Source of the DNA: Tillandsia leiboldiana
Taxonomy: Eukaryota > Streptophyta > Magnoliopsida > Poales > Bromeliaceae
Assembly: GCA_029204045.2 (NCBI GenBank)
Contig: JAQNDB010000312.1
Location: 1 to 64,000, forward strand
Direction: 5' to 3'
Length of the DNA: 64,000 bases
The position numbers were made by a program, and so were the translations under genes. A model generated the notes under the pieces. That model searched no databases. It was not told the origin of the DNA and saw nothing but the letters and a program-made list of their open reading frames with translations. Numbering within the stretch: the stretch's first letter is position 1; every line of letters begins with the position of its first letter. This document shows positions 45,997-57,600 of the stretch, piece by piece.

Positions 45997-48462
45997 TTAT
46001 TTCAAGGAAAGCATTCCAATTGCTTTTCGCAAATGAATAAAACGTTTTTGATCCAAAGGTTTTGTTAGAATGTCAGCTAATTGATCTTTAGTTGGAATAT
46101 ATGAAAGTTGAAGAATATTTGATTCAACTAGCTCTCTAAGAAAATGATATCTAAGTTCAATATGTTTTGTTCTAGAGTGCAACACAGGGTTTTTAGAAAT
46201 GTTAATTGCACTTGTGTTGTCACAAAGAATTGTTACCGAAGATGCTGAAATCCGGAAGTCGCTCAGTACGCTTTTCATCCAAATGAGTTGAGTTGAACAA
46301 CTTCCAGCTGAAATGTATTCCGCTTCGGCAGTCGAGAGTGCTATGCAATTCTGCTTTTTACTGTGCCATGCAACGAGGCAATGGCCAAGATAGAAGCATG
46401 CACCACTCGTGCTTTTCCGATCATCCACTGATCCTGCCCAATCGGCATCTGAGTATCCAACAATATCCAAACTTGTTCCCATAGGATACCAAATTCCGAA
46501 ATTAATTGATTCTTTGATATACTGGATGATCCTTTTCACCGCTTTCAGGTGAACCTCCTTTGGTGCAGATTGATATCTCGCGCAGATCCCAACACCAAAA
46601 GATATATCCGGGCGACTAGCCGTGAGGTAAAGTAGACTTCCAATCATACTTCGATACAGTTTCTCGTCTACATTCTCACTTTGTGATTCACTTCCAAGTC
46701 CCTTGTGGCTAGTTCCCATTGGAGTCGGAAAATCCTTCGAATTTTCAAGATCAAACTTTTTAACCAACTCCATTGCATACTTGGATTGACTCAAGTGAAT
46801 ACCTTCATCATTTTGTTTAATTTGCAATCCAAGGAAATAAGTCAATTCGCCCATCATGGACATCTCAAATTCGCTTTCCATGGTCTCCGCGAATTTAGAA
46901 GCATCATTATCTCTTATTGCGCCAAATACAATGTCATCGACATAGATTTGTGCTACAATGAAATTGCTTTGATAATGCTTCACGAAGAGAGTCCTATCAG
47001 CTCCCCCTCGAGTGTAGCCCTTCTCCAAAAGGTGCTTTGTCAACCTTTCGTACCATGCTCGCGGTGCTTGTTTCAGACCGTAAAGAGCCTTTTTCAAACG
47101 AAAAACATGGTTAGGTTGTTTATGGTCTACAAAACCTTTTGGTTGAGCCACATAAACTTCCTCATTTAAAAACCCATTTAGAAATGCGCTCTTAACGTCC
47201 ATTTGAAATAATTTGATTTTAAAATGACAAGCAATAGCAAACAGTATACGAATGGACTCGAGTCTAGCTACAGGGGCGAATGTTTCATCAAAGTCTATAC
47301 CTTCTACTTGAGAGTAGCCTTGAGCAACTAATCGTGCCTTGTTCCTGATGATAGTACCATCCTCATTCTTCTTGTTCTTGAAGATCCATTTGGTACCTAT
47401 CACATTATGTTGCTTTGGAGGCTTCGTTAATTCCCAGACTTTGTTTCGCTCAAATTGATGGAGCTCTTCCTGCATTGCTTTAATCCAGTAGTCATCCTGA
47501 AGAGCTTCATCTATGTTCTTTGGTTCGATTAAAGATACGTAGCAAGCGAATCCACAAACCAACTGCCTCCGAGTTCTAACTCCTTCTTGTGGATCTCCAA
47601 TAATATTCGATTCCGGATGATCCTTGGAGATTCGTAGCGTTTGTTGAGACGGAGTACTCGGAGATAAATGAGATGATTCCTGCACATTAGATAAACTTGA
47701 AGAACCATTAGATGCATCATTAATATTGGAAGTATTATTATGAGAAGATGCAACGGCAGGAGAATCATCATCTAGAGAGATATCGAGGGTAGATTTTTCA
47801 GATGCAAAGTGAAAAGCTTCATCTACTTTAACATTTATAGATTCTACGATCGTCTTAGATTCCAAGTTAAATACTCGATATGCTCTACTATTAGTAGAAT
47901 ACCCCAAGAAAATCCCTTCGTCACTTCGTGAGTCAAACTTTCCAAGATTTTCACGGTCACGTAAAATGTAACACCGACTCCCGAAGATGCGAAAATATTT
48001 GATGTTGGGTTTTCTACCACACCATAGTTCATATGGTGTATTTAACGTTCCCGGGCGCAAAAACACTCGATTAATGACATAGACAGCGGTGTTCACAGCT
48101 TCAGCCAAAAAAATGTAGCGGTAAATTCCGGCTATGAAGCATCACACGCGCCATCTCTTGAACAACCCTGTTTTTGCGCTCGACAACACCATTCTGTTGA
48201 GGTGTATAGGGTGCAGAGAATTCATGCTTAATACCGTTTGAAGTACAAAAGTCAATGAATTTAGAATTAATGAATTCTCCACCTCTACCACTTCTAACAC
48301 GAATGATCTTTTCATTCTTTTCAATCATAATACGAAGGCAAATCTCGTGAAAAGAATCAAAAGTATCAGCTTTCTCTTTTAAAAATGCTACCCAAGAATA
48401 CCGAGAGAAATCATCAACCAATAAGAAAATATACCATTTACCTCCCAAAGATGGTTGACGAG
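45997..48462 (-). pseudogene. pol: C pol remnant: integrase core, RT, RNase H
   Basis: Begins at GGKWYIFLLVDDFSRYSW inside integrase, just past the first catalytic Asp, which is lost with the upstream part. D and E of SGRGGEF and VERKNR: the usual SDRGG reads SGRGG, so the second catalytic Asp is replaced by Gly. A one-base insertion in a T-run near 48105 shifts the frame. From 48108 to 45997 the frame is open for 703 residues with YVDD and RNase H. Integrase would be inactive. Confidence 0.9.
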
Positions 48463-48528
48463 TTGGCCAAAAGAAAGAAAAAATAGTCTACATAAACTAC
48501 ACAACATTTAATCGTAGAACGATTAAAG
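48463..48528 (-). other. Filler DNA at C deletion junction
   Basis: About 65 bp with no match in A joins the end of gag to the middle of integrase. It contains TAATCG-TTCTA-CGATTA, a small inverted repeat. It replaces roughly 650 bp (protease, zinc-binding region and first catalytic Asp of integrase). Confidence 0.75.
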
Positions 48529-50544
48529 ACAAGGAAGGATTTCACCTTTGCATACCCAAACCTTTTGAGTTTTGGAGTATGTCGGCAATGGTTGAGAAAT
48601 TTTCCTTGATGAAGACGTTTTGTCTGATTGATCTTTTTCTTTTGTCATCGTCTTGTTTGGAGTACTACCAACGTTCTTTTCTTTTGAAAAATCCTTCTTT
48701 GAATTCCGGGGAGTGAACTTATTGGTAGCAGTTGCAAGATGTGGTTGATTTGATCTTTGAGCTCCAATCTTGCAATTTCTTTCAATGTGCCCTGCAAAAT
48801 TACAACGAAAACATACCTTAGTGCTTGACGATTCCGAAGAGGATGAAGTAGGCTTGTTGTCGTTGGTTGTCGTGAATTCCGGTGTCGGAGGAGGAGATAC
48901 CGACTGAGGCACAAAGACTGTCCCAACCGAACTAAAATTGTCTTCAGTTCGATTGTATCCGAGGCCGAACTTGTTTGTTTGACCAAGACCAAGAAGTTTA
49001 TCCAACTTACTCCTTCCAGAAGAAAATTGCTGTAAGTCATCCTTGAGTTGGCAAACGGTCTCTGTCATTTCCAATTTTTCCCGTCGGGCCTCGCCGTAGA
49101 GCTTCAAGAAGTAGTTCGCTTTGTTCACCATATCTATATAATTCTTCTCGAGTTGCTCATTGGACTCTTGAAGGGAAACATTTGCTTTTATCAGATTATC
49201 CCTTTCCACTTCAAGATCGGTCGAGAGAGAAGTTACCCTTTTTACTTCTTCTTCGAGATCCTGCAATCTCCCTCTCAACCCCTTGTTTTGCTTAGCCGGT
49301 TTCTTTGAATCCCGTAAAGGTCTGTGATAGGCTAGAGCAAAATCTTCACCTTCCGAATCATCCGATTCGTTGTCCGTTGCATTCTTTTCAACAGTGGAGT
49401 TGGACAATGACTCGGATGTACTTGCCATAAAGCACATGAAGGGTGAAGTTATGGACGCGTGGAATGCCGTGGAGCTCTTTTCTTCATCACTTGAAGACGA
49501 CTCATTTGACGGTGAGTTGTCATCCCAAGTGACGACTTGCATCGCCGTCTCCTTTGCCGGATACTTGTTGGGACACTCCGTTGCAATGTGGTCGTAGCCT
49601 CGATATTTGAAGCATTGTAGTTGTCCCTCTGAACTTTTCTTATCCTTTGAGAAGTTCTCTTGCTTTCTTGACTTGTAACTTGAAGTACCCTTGCCTTTGT
49701 TTGACTTTCCGAAGGATGGAGATTTACTTGAATTACCCCTTCGAAAGTTGCGGCGAAACTTCCTTGTCAAGAGAGTGAGCTGCTTCTCAAATTCCTCCAT
49801 AGAAAGGTTCTCGTCATCGTCTGAGGAGGATGTATCCGCGTCTTCTTCCTTAGTTGTTTTCAACGCATAACCTGAAGACTTAGAAGTGGATGCCTTTCCA
49901 GAAGAATTGTTAGTAGTAAACGTCATTTCATATGTTTGTAATGAACCAACTAATTCTTCTACACGTATTTCGTCCAGGTGTTTAATAGTTTCAATGGCAG
50001 TAACCTTTGGGCGAAATCGTTCAGGAAGAGTTCTTAAGATCTTTCTTACAATCTTAAATTCTGGAATCTTCTCTCCCAGGTTAGCACATGAGTTTACGAT
50101 GTCTTGCAATCGTGTATAGTAGTCCGTGAAAGATTCATTTTCTGCCATCAAGATAGAGTCAAACTTGCTCGTAAGCATTTGCAGTTTCTGAATCTTCACG
50201 AGGTTAGTTCCCTCATGTGTAACCTGAAGAACATCCCAGATTTCTTTCGTAGTCTCACATGCCGAGACGCGAGAGAATTCAGTTTGAGATAAGGCATTAA
50301 AAATAGCATTAATTCCCTTGCCATTGTAAGAAGAAGAATCTAACTCTTCCTTGGTCCATTTCGACCTAGGTTTTAAGGTGTGAACATCACCAATAAATTC
50401 AGTTGGATTAGACCATCCTAATTCAATTGATTGCCACACCCATTCGTCGATGGAAATTAAAAAGGCTTTCATCCGTACTTTCCAATACGCATAATTTGTT
50501 CCATCGAAGAACGGGGGTCGGTTGATGTTTCCACCTTCAACCAT
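48523..50544 (-). CDS. gag: C gag, open to the deletion junction
   Basis: 673 codons from ATG 50544, homologous to residues 1 to about 670 of A. UBN2-type gag domain, then a first knuckle that reads CFKYRGYDHIATEC (second Cys replaced by Tyr), coiled coil, and a second knuckle CFRCNFAGHIERNC that is intact. The codon that is TAG in A is CAG here. It ends by a stop inside filler DNA right after EILPCL, so this is gag without protease. It could in principle still give particles used by other copies; that is inference. Confidence 0.88.
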   Translation of the reverse strand: MVEGGNINRPPFFDGTNYAYWKVRMKAFLISIDEWVWQSIELGWSNPTEFIGDVHTLKPRSKWTKEELDSSSYNGKGINAIFNALSQTEFSRVSACETTKEIWDVLQVTHEGTNLVKIQKLQMLTSKFDSILMAENESFTDYYTRLQDIVNSCANLGEKIPEFKIVRKILRTLPERFRPKVTAIETIKHLDEIRVEELVGSLQTYEMTFTTNNSSGKASTSKSSGYALKTTKEEDADTSSSDDDENLSMEEFEKQLTLLTRKFRRNFRRGNSSKSPSFGKSNKGKGTSSYKSRKQENFSKDKKSSEGQLQCFKYRGYDHIATECPNKYPAKETAMQVVTWDDNSPSNESSSSDEEKSSTAFHASITSPFMCFMASTSESLSNSTVEKNATDNESDDSEGEDFALAYHRPLRDSKKPAKQNKGLRGRLQDLEEEVKRVTSLSTDLEVERDNLIKANVSLQESNEQLEKNYIDMVNKANYFLKLYGEARREKLEMTETVCQLKDDLQQFSSGRSKLDKLLGLGQTNKFGLGYNRTEDNFSSVGTVFVPQSVSPPPTPEFTTTNDNKPTSSSSESSSTKVCFRCNFAGHIERNCKIGAQRSNQPHLATATNKFTPRNSKKDFSKEKNVGSTPNKTMTKEKDQSDKTSSSRKISQPLPTYSKTQKVWVCKGEILPCL

Positions 50545-50563
50545 TGTTTACAACCCTATTCCC

Positions 50564-50575
50564 TCTCTGATACCA
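50564..50575 (-). promoter_or_regulatory. Primer-binding site of C, one mismatch
   Basis: Minus strand TGGTATCAGAGA, two bases inside the LTR; A and B have TGGTATCAGAGC. Confidence 0.88.
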
Positions 50576-50577
50576 CT

Positions 50578-51929
50578 TGTTGGGTTATATGTAATACAGA
50601 TCTAAATAGGGGAAAAAACACCTAGAGGGGGGTGAATAGGTGTAAACGTATAAACACTCAAAAAAATCGTTGCGATAAAAACCCAATGCGGAAATAAAAA
50701 TAATACGCAAGATTTTTACGTGGAAAACTCCATCACCGGAGTAAAAAACCACGGGACCGATAACACGGCAGAAATCCACTAGAATTAAAACACGTACAAG
50801 GTGATTTACCGTACACACTTACGACTCAACCTTTTCCATACGCTCCTAGAGGATCTTCTCCGCTCGCTCCGCGACGCTTCTCGAATCCACGATCTGCGCC
50901 CAACGCCGAATCCACGGCGTCCAACGTCGAATCCACGACGTCCGACCAAGTCCACGGTCTTCACCCAATAGCACCCTTCGAATCCATGAACGTGCCTCGC
51001 TCCGAATCCACGAGAGCGGTTGAACCTTGAATCCACAAGGACACGCGAATCCACGCGCCGATTTTTGGAGTAAATCGTTGTTTTTGGTGGTGATGATCCG
51101 CCGAATACTTAGATCAAAGATAGATCGGAAATACCATCTAAGTATTCATTAGTTTGATTCAACTCAAGATGTGAGTATGAAAACCTAGAATCAAACTAAT
51201 CAATATAGATGAAGAAACATAGAGTATTCTCTAATGATTTCCTTTCTTCTCTATATATGGATCTAGAGCCGTATAAGATGATACAAGAATATGACGGCTA
51301 TTTCGATTCTTTTTGGATTAACCCTAGAAAAAGAGTCATAGGGTCTATTTATAGGTTAGAAACCCTAGGAAGGAGATAAGAATCAAAAACCTAACATTTC
51401 TGGAAATTTTACGGACGGCGATCCGGATCGGATTAGCTGTGATCCGGATCGTCGTAACGAGTCAGGCAATTCCAGAAAAACGAAGGTTCGGGATCCGGAT
51501 CGAAGTGCTTGATCCGGATCGTTCATACAGTTCACCAAACATCAACGTTCGGGATCCGGATTGCGAAGCCTGATCCGGATCGTTCATGGAAGATGGTAAA
51601 CTCAGTGTTCGGGATCCGGATCAAGAGAGGCTACGATCCGGATTGAACTGGTGTATGAACGAACCACCTTCGGGATCCGGATCGAACAACCTGATCCGGA
51701 TCCTGAACATGTCCCAAGTCCAGTTTTTGATTTTTATGCAATGAAAGATTCTTCCAAGTGTTTCTACACTACAAGAAGTATTCGGATCACACAAAATCTT
51801 TAGTTAAACATACCTGATCCTTTTGAATTCTTCTTTCTTGAGATTGAGTTAAATGATCCAACTTTCTTCACCTTCAATCTTCAAGACTTGAGACTTTCAC
51901 GAAACTACGCCAACTCAAATTCCGTAACA
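50578..51929 (-). repeat. C 5' LTR
   Basis: Minus-strand LTR, 1,352 bp. Hairpin row at about 50873-51059, palindromes at about 51419-51704. Confidence 0.95.
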
Positions 51930-51934
51930 CTTAT
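51930..51934. other. Target-site duplication of C, right (CTTAT)
   Basis: Matches 40783-40787; B resumes after it. Confidence 0.95.
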
Positions 51935-52213
51935 TACATATCTGAATTCGTGAATGTCATGGTGAGTATAAACTCTATCTCCGTTAGGTTTTGAATGCTA
52001 AATATTTTTGAGGTGTCTAACGATCTTTTGTTTGTCAAGAATGATTTCTTTTTGCAGAGAGTACAGATGTCTAAGTCTAGAGTCTGTTTTAGGAGTTTAT
52101 CTCATGTGTTTATTTATTGGTTCTCCAATGTAAATTTTTGTTGTATGGTGATATCAACAAAAATATCTTTTTGAATTTTCTTGAGTAGATTTTTGTTTTG
52201 TCACGAAATCGCC
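51935..52213 (+). other. B 3' untranslated region, right part
   Basis: Continues 40415-40782 and is homologous to 29700-29995 of A. No gene seen. Confidence 0.75.
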
Positions 52214-52225
52214 AATGGGGGAGAT
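52214..52225 (+). promoter_or_regulatory. Polypurine tract of B
   Basis: AATGGGGGAGAT directly before the LTR at 52226; one base differs from A. Confidence 0.9.
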
Positions 52226-53557
52226 TGTTAAGGAATTTGTTTTGGCGTATTTCGTGAAAGTTTTAAGTCTTGAAGATTGAAGATGAAGAAGTTTGGATCA
52301 TATACCTCAATCTCAAGAAAGAAGAATTCAAAAGGATCAGGTACGTTTAACTAATTATTTTTGATGATCCGAATACTTTGTATAGTGTAGAAACACTTGG
52401 ATGAATTTTTAATTGCATAAAAATCAAAAACTGGACATGGGACATGTTCAGGATCCGGATCAGGCACGGCAGTCCGGATCCCGAACGGTGTTTGTTCATA
52501 CGCAAATCCAGTCCGGATCCAAGCCATTTCTGATCCGGACCCCGAACATGGGTTTTGCTGAAATGTATGAACAGTCCGGATCCAAGCTATTTCTGATCCG
52601 GATCCCGAACATGGGTTTCGCTGAAATGTATGAACAGTCCGGATCAGGCATTTCAGTCCGGACCCCGAACGTCTGTTTTTCTGGAAATAGTCTGTCTCGT
52701 TACGACAGTCCGGACCGCCATAATTCCAGTCCGGACCGTCGTCCTGTAAAATTCCAGAAAAGGTTAGTTTTTGATTCTTATCCTCTTCCAACGGTTTCTA
52801 ACCTATAAATAAACCCTATGATTCATTTTCTAGGGCAAGCCGAATAAATCAAAATATGGCCATAAAAAGAAAAATTCACCTATAGAGAAGAAAGGAAATC
52901 AATAGATTTAATCCTATGTTTCTTCATCTATATTGATTGATTTGATTCTAGGTTTTCATACTCAGATTTTGAGTAGAATCAAATTAATGAATACTTAGAT
53001 GGTATTTCCGATCTATTTCTAATCTAAGTATTCGGCGGATCATCACCACCCAAAAACAACGATTTTCACAAAATCGGCGCGTGGACTCGCGTGGCCTTGT
53101 GGATTCAAGGTGCTACTGCTCTCGTGGATTCGGAAAAAGGTACATTCGTGGATTCGAGACGTGCTACTGGGTGAAGACCGTGGATTCGGTCGGACGTCAT
53201 GGACTCGACGTTGGACGCCGTGGATTCGGCGTTGGATGCAGATCGTGGATTCGAGAAGCGTTGCGGAGCGAGCGGAGAAGATCAACTCGGAGCGTATGGA
53301 AAAAGGTTGAGTCGTCTATGAGTGCGTTATATCACCTTTGTACGTGTTATAATCTTAGTTGATTTCACCGTGTTATCGGTCCCGTGGTTTTTTACTCCTG
53401 GTTTTGGAGTTTTCCACGTAAAAATCTTGCGTGTTAGTTTTCATTTCCGCATTGGGTTTTATTGCGCAAAGATTTTTGAGTGTTTATTGTTTACACCTAT
53501 TCACCCCCCTCTAGGTGTTTTTTCCCCTATTTAGATCATTATTTACATAACCCGACA
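52226..53557 (+). repeat. B 3' LTR
   Basis: Complete LTR, TGTTAAGG...CCGACA. Many differences and small indels from the 5' copy. Hairpin row at 53077-53260. Confidence 0.95.
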
Positions 53558-53562
53558 TGATA
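53558..53562. other. Target-site duplication of B, right (TGATA)
   Basis: Matches 6674-6678; element D resumes after it. Confidence 0.95.
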
Positions 53563-53859
53563 GACCGCGGCTGAGTAGTTCACTCGGATGGTCAAGATTC
53601 GAGAGTGACCGAGTGAGGACCCCTCCTTATTAGGACTCTTTTTCCTTATTGGATAATCGTGTGGGTGTGCTTCGGGTTGCCCTGGTTGAGTTGACTCAGG
53701 TTGTGGTTTGGTGCGTGTTGCACTGGCGGTTATTTTGTTTTCCCCAGCTTTTTGACGGAGCCCCTGTGTGACACCCCCGGAGTTTGGATTAGTCCTCTAT
53801 ATAAATGATATAATAGGACTAAATCTCTAACCCGGCTATAGCATTTTGGATGGTAGCAA

Positions 53860-53932
53860 GATCCAAGAGGAACATGAGAGTTAAGCGTGCTAGAGCTAGA
53901 GTAGTTCTAGGATGGGTGACCCCCTGGGAAGT
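53860..53932 (+). ncRNA. 5S rRNA-like segment in TRIM LTR 1
   Basis: Aligns with the 3' two thirds of plant 5S rRNA. Box A region AGTTAAGCGTGC at 53879-53890 and box C GGATGGGTGACC at 53910-53921 are intact, as is the flanking CCTGGGAAGT. The 5' third of 5S is not recognisable. It may drive Pol III transcription; no T-run terminator is seen nearby. Confidence 0.85.
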
Positions 53933-54258
53933 GGGGCGTCACAGTTGGTATCAGAGCCATTCACCAGCCGGAAATGTGAGATGAGTCTCGGCTGAGCCAG
54001 GGTTATATAGCAGGTAGAGCGAGGCTCCCCGGCTAATGACCATTGTGAGTGGAGTGCAGCTCCTCACAAGGTCGGCTAAGGCTAGCGAGACGAGTCTCAC
54101 ATCGCCTGGTGCTTGTGAGTGTGCTTGAGCCTGACGTGGACGTCAGGGCTTAAAGGGGGGAAGAATGTGACACCCCCGGAATTTGGATTAGTCCTCTATA
54201 TAAATGATATAATAGGACTAAATCTCTAACCCGGCTATAGCATTTTGGATGGTAGCAA

Positions 54259-54331
54259 GATCCAAGAGGAACATGAGAGTTAAGCGTGCTAGAGCTAGAG
54301 TAGTTCTAGGATGGGTGACCCCCTGGGAAGT
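54259..54331 (+). ncRNA. 5S rRNA-like segment in TRIM LTR 2
   Basis: Identical copy, 399 bp downstream of the first. Box A at 54278-54289, box C at 54309-54320. Confidence 0.85.
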
Positions 54332-54650
54332 GGGGCGTCACACCCTGTGATGTTTCACGACTCAGCTCAGGAGTGTTTTGCTTTTGGATCCCTCGCCCGT
54401 GATTGACTCGCACCATTTGAGAGCTAAGAGTGTTTGGAGTACGAGGGACGCCCATTGCGAATTCTGGCTCGTGAGATTAGAGGTTGCGCAATCGGGCTAT
54501 GCCCTACTGGCTGTTGTTGTTGTTGTTGAGGAGTAATCACGGGGTGTGAGAGGTGACTTGGGAAGCTAGAGACAGTGATGATGAGTACTTAACCTTGGTG
54601 TTAGTGACTCCTGGTGGAATCGAACTAGTTTCGAGGACAAAACTTTCTTT

Positions 54651-54662
54651 AGTGGGGGAGGA
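54651..54662 (+). promoter_or_regulatory. Polypurine tract of D
   Basis: AGTGGGGGAGGA directly before the LTR start TGTGAGGACC at 54663. Confidence 0.88.
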
Positions 54663-57600
54663 TGTGAGGACCTGGATCCCCACGACGAGATTACTGGTTG
54701 ACCTGCAGCTCCTAGAGGCCTATGTGGCGCGTCGGTGGTGTTTGTGAACCAATTGGACACTAGTAATGGACTCAGAGTGTTTAATGGATCACGAGAGTAG
54801 TCAGATGACCCCGTAGAATGCTTAGAAGAGGTTTCACGCGCAATGGATATTAAAATTGGGATTCGGCAAATTTTTAGAGTTGGAATTCGGCAAATCAGAC
54901 TTCGGATTTAGATTCAGCGCGCGAAAATGATGAAAATGGACTATTCACTTGCTTTTTTCGGAGCCCGGATGACGCGCACGATTTTCGAGGCAAGGGATCA
55001 CTGTTACGACGGCTGGGGCAGCACCGGCGACAGCGGCGCGGGCTCGGGCAAGCACAGGCGCGGCGGCGGGCAGGCACGGGCAGCGTGCGGTGCGCGGAAA
55101 GGCGCACGGGCGCGCGGGCAGGAGCGCGGTCCATAGGGCCGGCGTGCACCGGATGGCAGGACGCGTGGCGGTTGGTGGTTGGTCGGTGCAGTGCACCGAG
55201 ACCACGGTGAAGGCGGGGGGACCACCTCGGGAAGCGTGCCTGGCAGAGGCGCAGACCCGCGCGGGGAAGGCGCGCGGGCCCTGGCGCGGCGTCTGCGGGG
55301 GCAGGCCACGTGTCGGCCTCCCATACGCGGGTCAGCGCGACGCGACGCGCGACGCGCGACGAGACGCGACGCGCGACGCGACGCGACACTGCGGCCGGCG
55401 TTAGCGCGGGGCGCTAGTGCGGTCCACGTGGCAGCCTCTGATTGGCTGCCACTGGTCGGTGGTCGCGGTGCATGGGTCCAGGGACACGTGGCATCCCCTG
55501 GTTGGCCGAGCGAAGGTGACGTGGCGCCCAGCTGGCGCAGCGTGGACCGGTGGACCGCGGCTGGGCAATTACTGTAGCCGCCCGAATCTTTTCGGGCGCC
55601 CGAAAGGTGCGCCCGAAAATCGGGTTTTGGCCTATTTGGGCCTGAATGGCCCCTTTTTTCCTCCTTTTCCCCTTTTTGGCTTCGCCCGAGCGTACCAGGA
55701 GAGGGAGAGGGCGATTCGGGGCGGGGTTTTCGAGGGCGCACGAGCACGCCGTGGACCCCGTGGAGCGCACAAGGTGTTCCAAGGAGCCAGTTTGACGCGT
55801 TGGACGGCACGACGGGTCGAGATAGGTCCCGTTTGTTGTTTTGCGGTATTTTTGGCACATTTTTGAGTTTTCCTTTTGGATTTTGGATTTGACCCCACGC
55901 CCTCATGCGTGTTAGGGACCGTGTTTTACTGTGCCATTTTACTGCGCGGACTGTTGCTGGCGTCTTGGATGCGCCTCGATTTGCGTGCAACCTTAAGGGA
56001 AGCATGCTCCGTTTTGCATGCAGATTCGAGGTACGTGCACCGTTTCGCGTGCAGGTCGTGTTGGCGCGCACCGTTTTGCGTGCTGGTTTTAATGACGTGC
56101 ACCGTTTTGCGTGCAACTTGTAGTACGAACTCGGTTTGGCGTGCCTTTTCACTTTTTGGATCTACGCGTCGCATGGATTACCGTCGTGTTTTTCGGGGAA
56201 TTTTCTGAGATTCGCCCGAAGGTATACTTCTTTCCCCTTTACTGTGCAGAGTATTACAGTTGTGTATGTTGTGGACTTTCGCGCTCACCGTGTTGTGGAA
56301 TTTGTAACTCGGCTTCCGGGACTCGGATTTTGACTTGCAGGTACTCGTTTCGAAGGTCTCGACGCGACGATCGCGACAGTATTTTTGATGGATTTTTCAG
56401 AGTCCGTTCAGCAGCTGAAAATTGCACAACTTAGGGACTGGTTTCAACAGGTGGTGTATACTTTGATATTTTAGCATTAAGTGTAACTTTGGACCTTTTG
56501 TTATACCCAGGAGGCTTCGCGAGTGTTTTTGGAACACTGCTAGGAGCCGAGGTTTGCGCGACATGTACCGTGGATACGGGTTCAGCGGATTGTGCGTGCA
56601 AGTGGCCACGCTCTTCACCGACCCCAGGTTTGCCTTGGATTGAGCACTTCAGGTGAGTAGGCTTAATTTGGTAACTGTATAAGGTTTTTATATTATGGTG
56701 AATGTAAGTGCACTTGTGGGGCTGTCACCCCTCTATGACTGATAGCAGGCATATTTGATGTACAACCGATTTGAGCGAGAGGTAAGCAAGGAATGACCTA
56801 CTTGGGTAAGATTGGTATACCATAGTAGGAATACTTTAGCATGCTTTGCTAATATATGTTTCACCCACTTTTATCGTTTCTAAGGACAAAAGCATGCTTG
56901 TTGGACATGTAGCTAGGCCATCTTTTACTGCTACACTACTTATTAGAACTTGACTTAGGAGAAACCATGCTTTTCCTTTCTTCTTCTCTGCTAGTCAGGT
57001 GGTCAGTGTTGCTCGGGTTCGAGCAGGGGTCTGGGTAGTGTAGTCGGGACTTTGTGTCTGGGACAGGTTGGATTAGTTTGTGGGGTTTTGCGTCGACCGC
57101 GGATATTGGGCAGTTGACCGGATATTTACTTATGCATCAGATTGGGTGTCAGTTTTCTCCAGTGGATGGAGTTTCCCAATTATCGTTTACTTGCATCCGA
57201 TTGAGGTCGGGTCTTTCTTTAGTGGACAGAGTTTTCCACTTTGATCATAGTCATGATCAAAGTCCTGCTATACAGAGATACTTGTTACAGAGATACTTTA
57301 CTCGTGTGGGTCGCTCCCCTCGAGTGCCACTCCGGAGTGTGCGATCGGACGGTTTAGATGCCGATCTGTTACTTACTTTTGTTTCCGATCGGACGGTTTA
57401 GATCCCGATCTGTTACTTACTTTTGTTTCCGATCGGACGGTTTAGATGCCGATCTGTTACTTACTTTTGTTTCCGATCAGACAGTTTAGATGTCGATCTG
57501 TTACTTACTTTGGGATGCGAGCCATGTGGGCCGATCCCGCGGTTTCGAGCCATGTGTGCAGATTCCGCTGAGCAGGCAATGCCAGTTTTACTAGTGACAC

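Larger units (their letters stand above)
40788..51929 (-). mobile_element. Sirevirus-type Ty1/copia element C, minus strand
   Basis: 11,142 bp, same family as A. LTRs of about 1,351 bp differ at roughly a dozen positions, so C is older than A but younger than B, its host. It keeps gag, most of pol, ORF2 and all cis modules but has lost protease and part of integrase. The PBS has one mismatch. Confidence 0.95.
6679..53557 (+). mobile_element. Sirevirus-type Ty1/copia element B, interrupted by G and C
   Basis: B has TGTTAAGG...CCGACA LTRs of about 1.33-1.35 kb, a tRNA-Met PBS at 33122, gag-pol at 33153-38277, a short ORF2 at 39854-40414 and a PPT at 52214. With G (7500-32585) and C (40788-51929) and one TSD copy of each removed, its own length is about 10.6 kb. 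The two LTRs differ at many positions, so B is older than A and C, as the nesting requires. It belongs to a sister family of A/C/F: the same architecture, but the promoter palindromes have diverged. Confidence 0.95.
53767..54342 (+). mobile_element. Cassandra-like TRIM, 576 bp, with 5S rRNA sequence in LTRs
   Basis: Two 177-bp LTRs (53767-53943 and 54166-54342) that differ at one base, TGTGACACC...GCGTCACA. TSD CCCTG (53762-53766, 54343-54347). PBS TGGTATCAGAGC right after the first LTR, PPT TTAAAGGGGGGAAGAA before the second. The 222-bp internal region has no coding frame, so it depends on proteins of other elements. The LTRs contain a 73-bp 5S rRNA-like segment, the hallmark of Cassandra elements. 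The LTR is shorter than typical for Cassandra. Confidence 0.92.
53563..54650 (+). pseudogene. Decayed 3' end of D pol, with a TRIM inserted
   Basis: The only recognisable coding piece is at about 54549-54640: VTWEARDSDDEYLTL, which resembles the chromodomain end of chromovirus integrases (normally EATWE...YP.LF), then a tail next to the PPT. The rest has no clear frame. The TRIM at 53767-54342 splits it. A GTT microsatellite lies at about 54511-54527. Confidence 0.6.

Noticed and set aside
53860..53932. Genuine 5S rRNA gene
   Set aside because: Only the 3' two thirds match, it sits in an LTR present twice, and no T-run terminator follows.
55004..56152. 382-codon minus-strand open frame
   Set aside because: It lies in the GC-rich part of the D LTR. 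The matching region of the left LTR is broken up, and the translation is Arg/Ala/Pro-rich with no domain.
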